Source of the DNA: an uncultured Clostridia bacterium
GTDB lineage: Bacteria; Bacillota_A; Clostridia; Oscillospirales; Acutalibacteraceae
Length of the DNA stretch: 5,997 bases
Direction: 5' to 3'
Assembly (NCBI GenBank): GCA_944380625.1
Contig: CALWIE010000125.1
Location: forward strand, 1-5,997
The notes below the pieces were generated by a model. It was not told the origin of the DNA, did not search any database, and saw only the letters and a list, made by a program, of their open reading frames with translations. A program made the position numbers and the translations under genes. This document shows, piece by piece, positions 5,631 to 5,997 of this stretch (positions are counted from its first letter, which is position 1; every line of letters begins with the position of its first letter).

Positions 5631-5661
5631 TTGAACGTCTTTCCGCGGAAAATTGTATATA
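5631..5661 (+). promoter_or_regulatory. Possible promoter with a 12-bp palindrome in its spacer
   Basis: TTGAAC (5631-5636) and TATATA (5656-5661) are separated by 19 bases, a little long for SigA. TTTCCGCGGAAA (5640-5651), a perfect 12-bp palindrome, lies between the two boxes, the classic position for a repressor site. The palindrome is certain; the promoter is weak and would produce a long leader for the gene at 5835. Confidence 0.35.
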
Positions 5662-5715
5662 GTGCCAAAAAGGGGAAGGCTGCCACGGATTGACAGCGCA
5701 AAACGGGATTTTTTG

Positions 5716-5744
5716 TTGAAACTCTTTCATTTTTATGCTAAGAT
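5716..5744 (+). promoter_or_regulatory. SigA-type promoter of the P-loop ATPase gene
   Basis: -35 TTGAAA (5716-5721), a 17-base spacer, and -10 TAAGAT (5739-5744) with TG at 5736-5737 (extended -10, TGC-TAAGAT). Predicted start near 5751, about 84 bases before ATG 5835. It is the best + strand promoter in the intergenic region. Confidence 0.78.
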
Positions 5745-5776
5745 AGAGGACATACGTGAGGGGAGCCCGCTTAAAA

Positions 5777-5828
5777 TGCAGGAAACGGCCCTTTCCCCTG
5801 CACGGAGCGGCTTTTTTGCCGCAGGAGG
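5777..5828 (+). promoter_or_regulatory. Structured leader with possible alternative pairings at the ribosome site
   Basis: TGCAGG (5777-5782) pairs with CCTGCA (5797-5802) in a first hairpin; GCGGC (5807-5811) pairs with GCCGC (5818-5822) around six T. CCTGC (5797-5801) is also complementary to GCAGG (5821-5825), which overlaps the ribosome site AGGAGGT (5823-5829). The first hairpin and pairing to the ribosome site are mutually exclusive. The leader is too short for a known riboswitch class that I recognise. Confidence 0.35.
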
Positions 5829-5834
5829 TAGCCT

Positions 5835-5997
5835 ATGAGCGAGCAAGCCCGCGTCACCGTGATCTGCGGCCATTACGGCTGTGGAAAGACCAACCTCACC
5901 CTGAACCTGGCCCTGGAGGCCGCAGCGGCGGGGGAGAGGGTCACGGTGGCGGACCTGGACATTGTAAACCCCTATTTCCGCTCCTCGGAATACGGGG
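5835..5997 (+). CDS. P-loop ATPase (CobQ/MinD/ParA-like), N-terminal part
   Basis: ATG 5835 follows a strong ribosome site AGGAGGT (5823-5829) with five bases between; the frame is open to the window end, giving 54 residues. The protein opens with a beta-strand and the nucleotide-binding loop GHYGCGKTN (12-20), then a helix and a second strand VTVADLDIVNPYFRSSEY (36-53), in which Asp40 and Asp42 sit where SIMIBI-class ATPases coordinate Mg2+. The loop differs from the KGGxGKT form of true ParA/MinD: it lacks the signature Lys at the start. The DLDIVNPYFRS block is familiar from a clostridial group of cytoplasmic P-loop ATPases annotated with CobQ/CobB/MinD/ParA domains, sometimes near ferredoxin-dependent 2-oxoacid oxidoreductase genes. 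The neighbours that would test this lie outside the window, so the biological role is open. It is divergent from spoIVB and has its own promoter. Confidence 0.82.
   Translation, partial: MSEQARVTVICGHYGCGKTNLTLNLALEAAAAGERVTVADLDIVNPYFRSSEYG

Noticed and set aside
5230..5730. 166-codon - strand frame across the intergenic region upstream of spoIVB
   Set aside because: No domain, no ribosome site, mixed composition unlike neighbouring genes, and it passes through a strong terminator.
1..5997. CRISPR arrays, tRNA/rRNA genes, insertion sequences
   Set aside because: No regularly spaced direct repeats, no tRNA cloverleaf or rRNA signature, no transposase frame or terminal inverted repeats were seen.

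Overview
This window comes from an endospore-forming Firmicute. It is GC-rich and carries spoIVB followed directly by spo0A, an order conserved in Bacilli and Clostridia. The base composition and protein style suggest a gut Clostridium relative of the Oscillospiraceae type (Flavonifractor/Lawsonibacter-like). That placement is an inference, not a database result.

Layout on the + strand, left half: (1) the 3' end of an aldose 1-epimerase-like gene, cut by the window start; (2) four bases later, a small MazG-like nucleotide pyrophosphohydrolase, closed by a strong intrinsic terminator near 570-600; (3) an extended -10 SigA promoter (681-710) with an AT-rich dyad just downstream; (4) a ROK-family regulator (start re-assigned to GTG 765) and, three bases after its stop, a 12-TM major facilitator transporter of the fucose/glucose permease type. 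The last two look like a regulator-transporter operon. A perfect 13-bp hairpin at 3028-3059 separates this operon from the convergent genes that follow.

Right half, - strand: spoIVB (the S55 peptidase of the SigK checkpoint) is followed by spo0A (the master regulator of sporulation). Between them lies a very good SigA promoter for spo0A. Upstream of that promoter are 0A-box-like sites: a tandem 10-bp array at 4021-4050 and one TGTCGAA over the spoIVB stop codon. This is consistent with autoregulation.

The main surprise is in the two sporulation proteins. The DNA-binding half of Spo0A is very well conserved, but its receiver domain has Glu56 where the phosphorylated Asp belongs, Thr108 in place of the invariant Lys, and a broken acidic pocket. 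SpoIVB keeps its His and Ser but has Ala327 where the third catalytic residue (Asp363 in Bacillus subtilis) should lie. Both genes are otherwise full-length.

The region 5234-5834 (about 600 bases) has no convincing gene. It holds a near-ideal - strand terminator (5322-5358) with foldable sequence upstream (possible small RNA), a perfect 12-bp palindrome, and a SigA promoter with a short structured leader. That leader feeds a P-loop ATPase gene that starts at 5835 and runs off the window.
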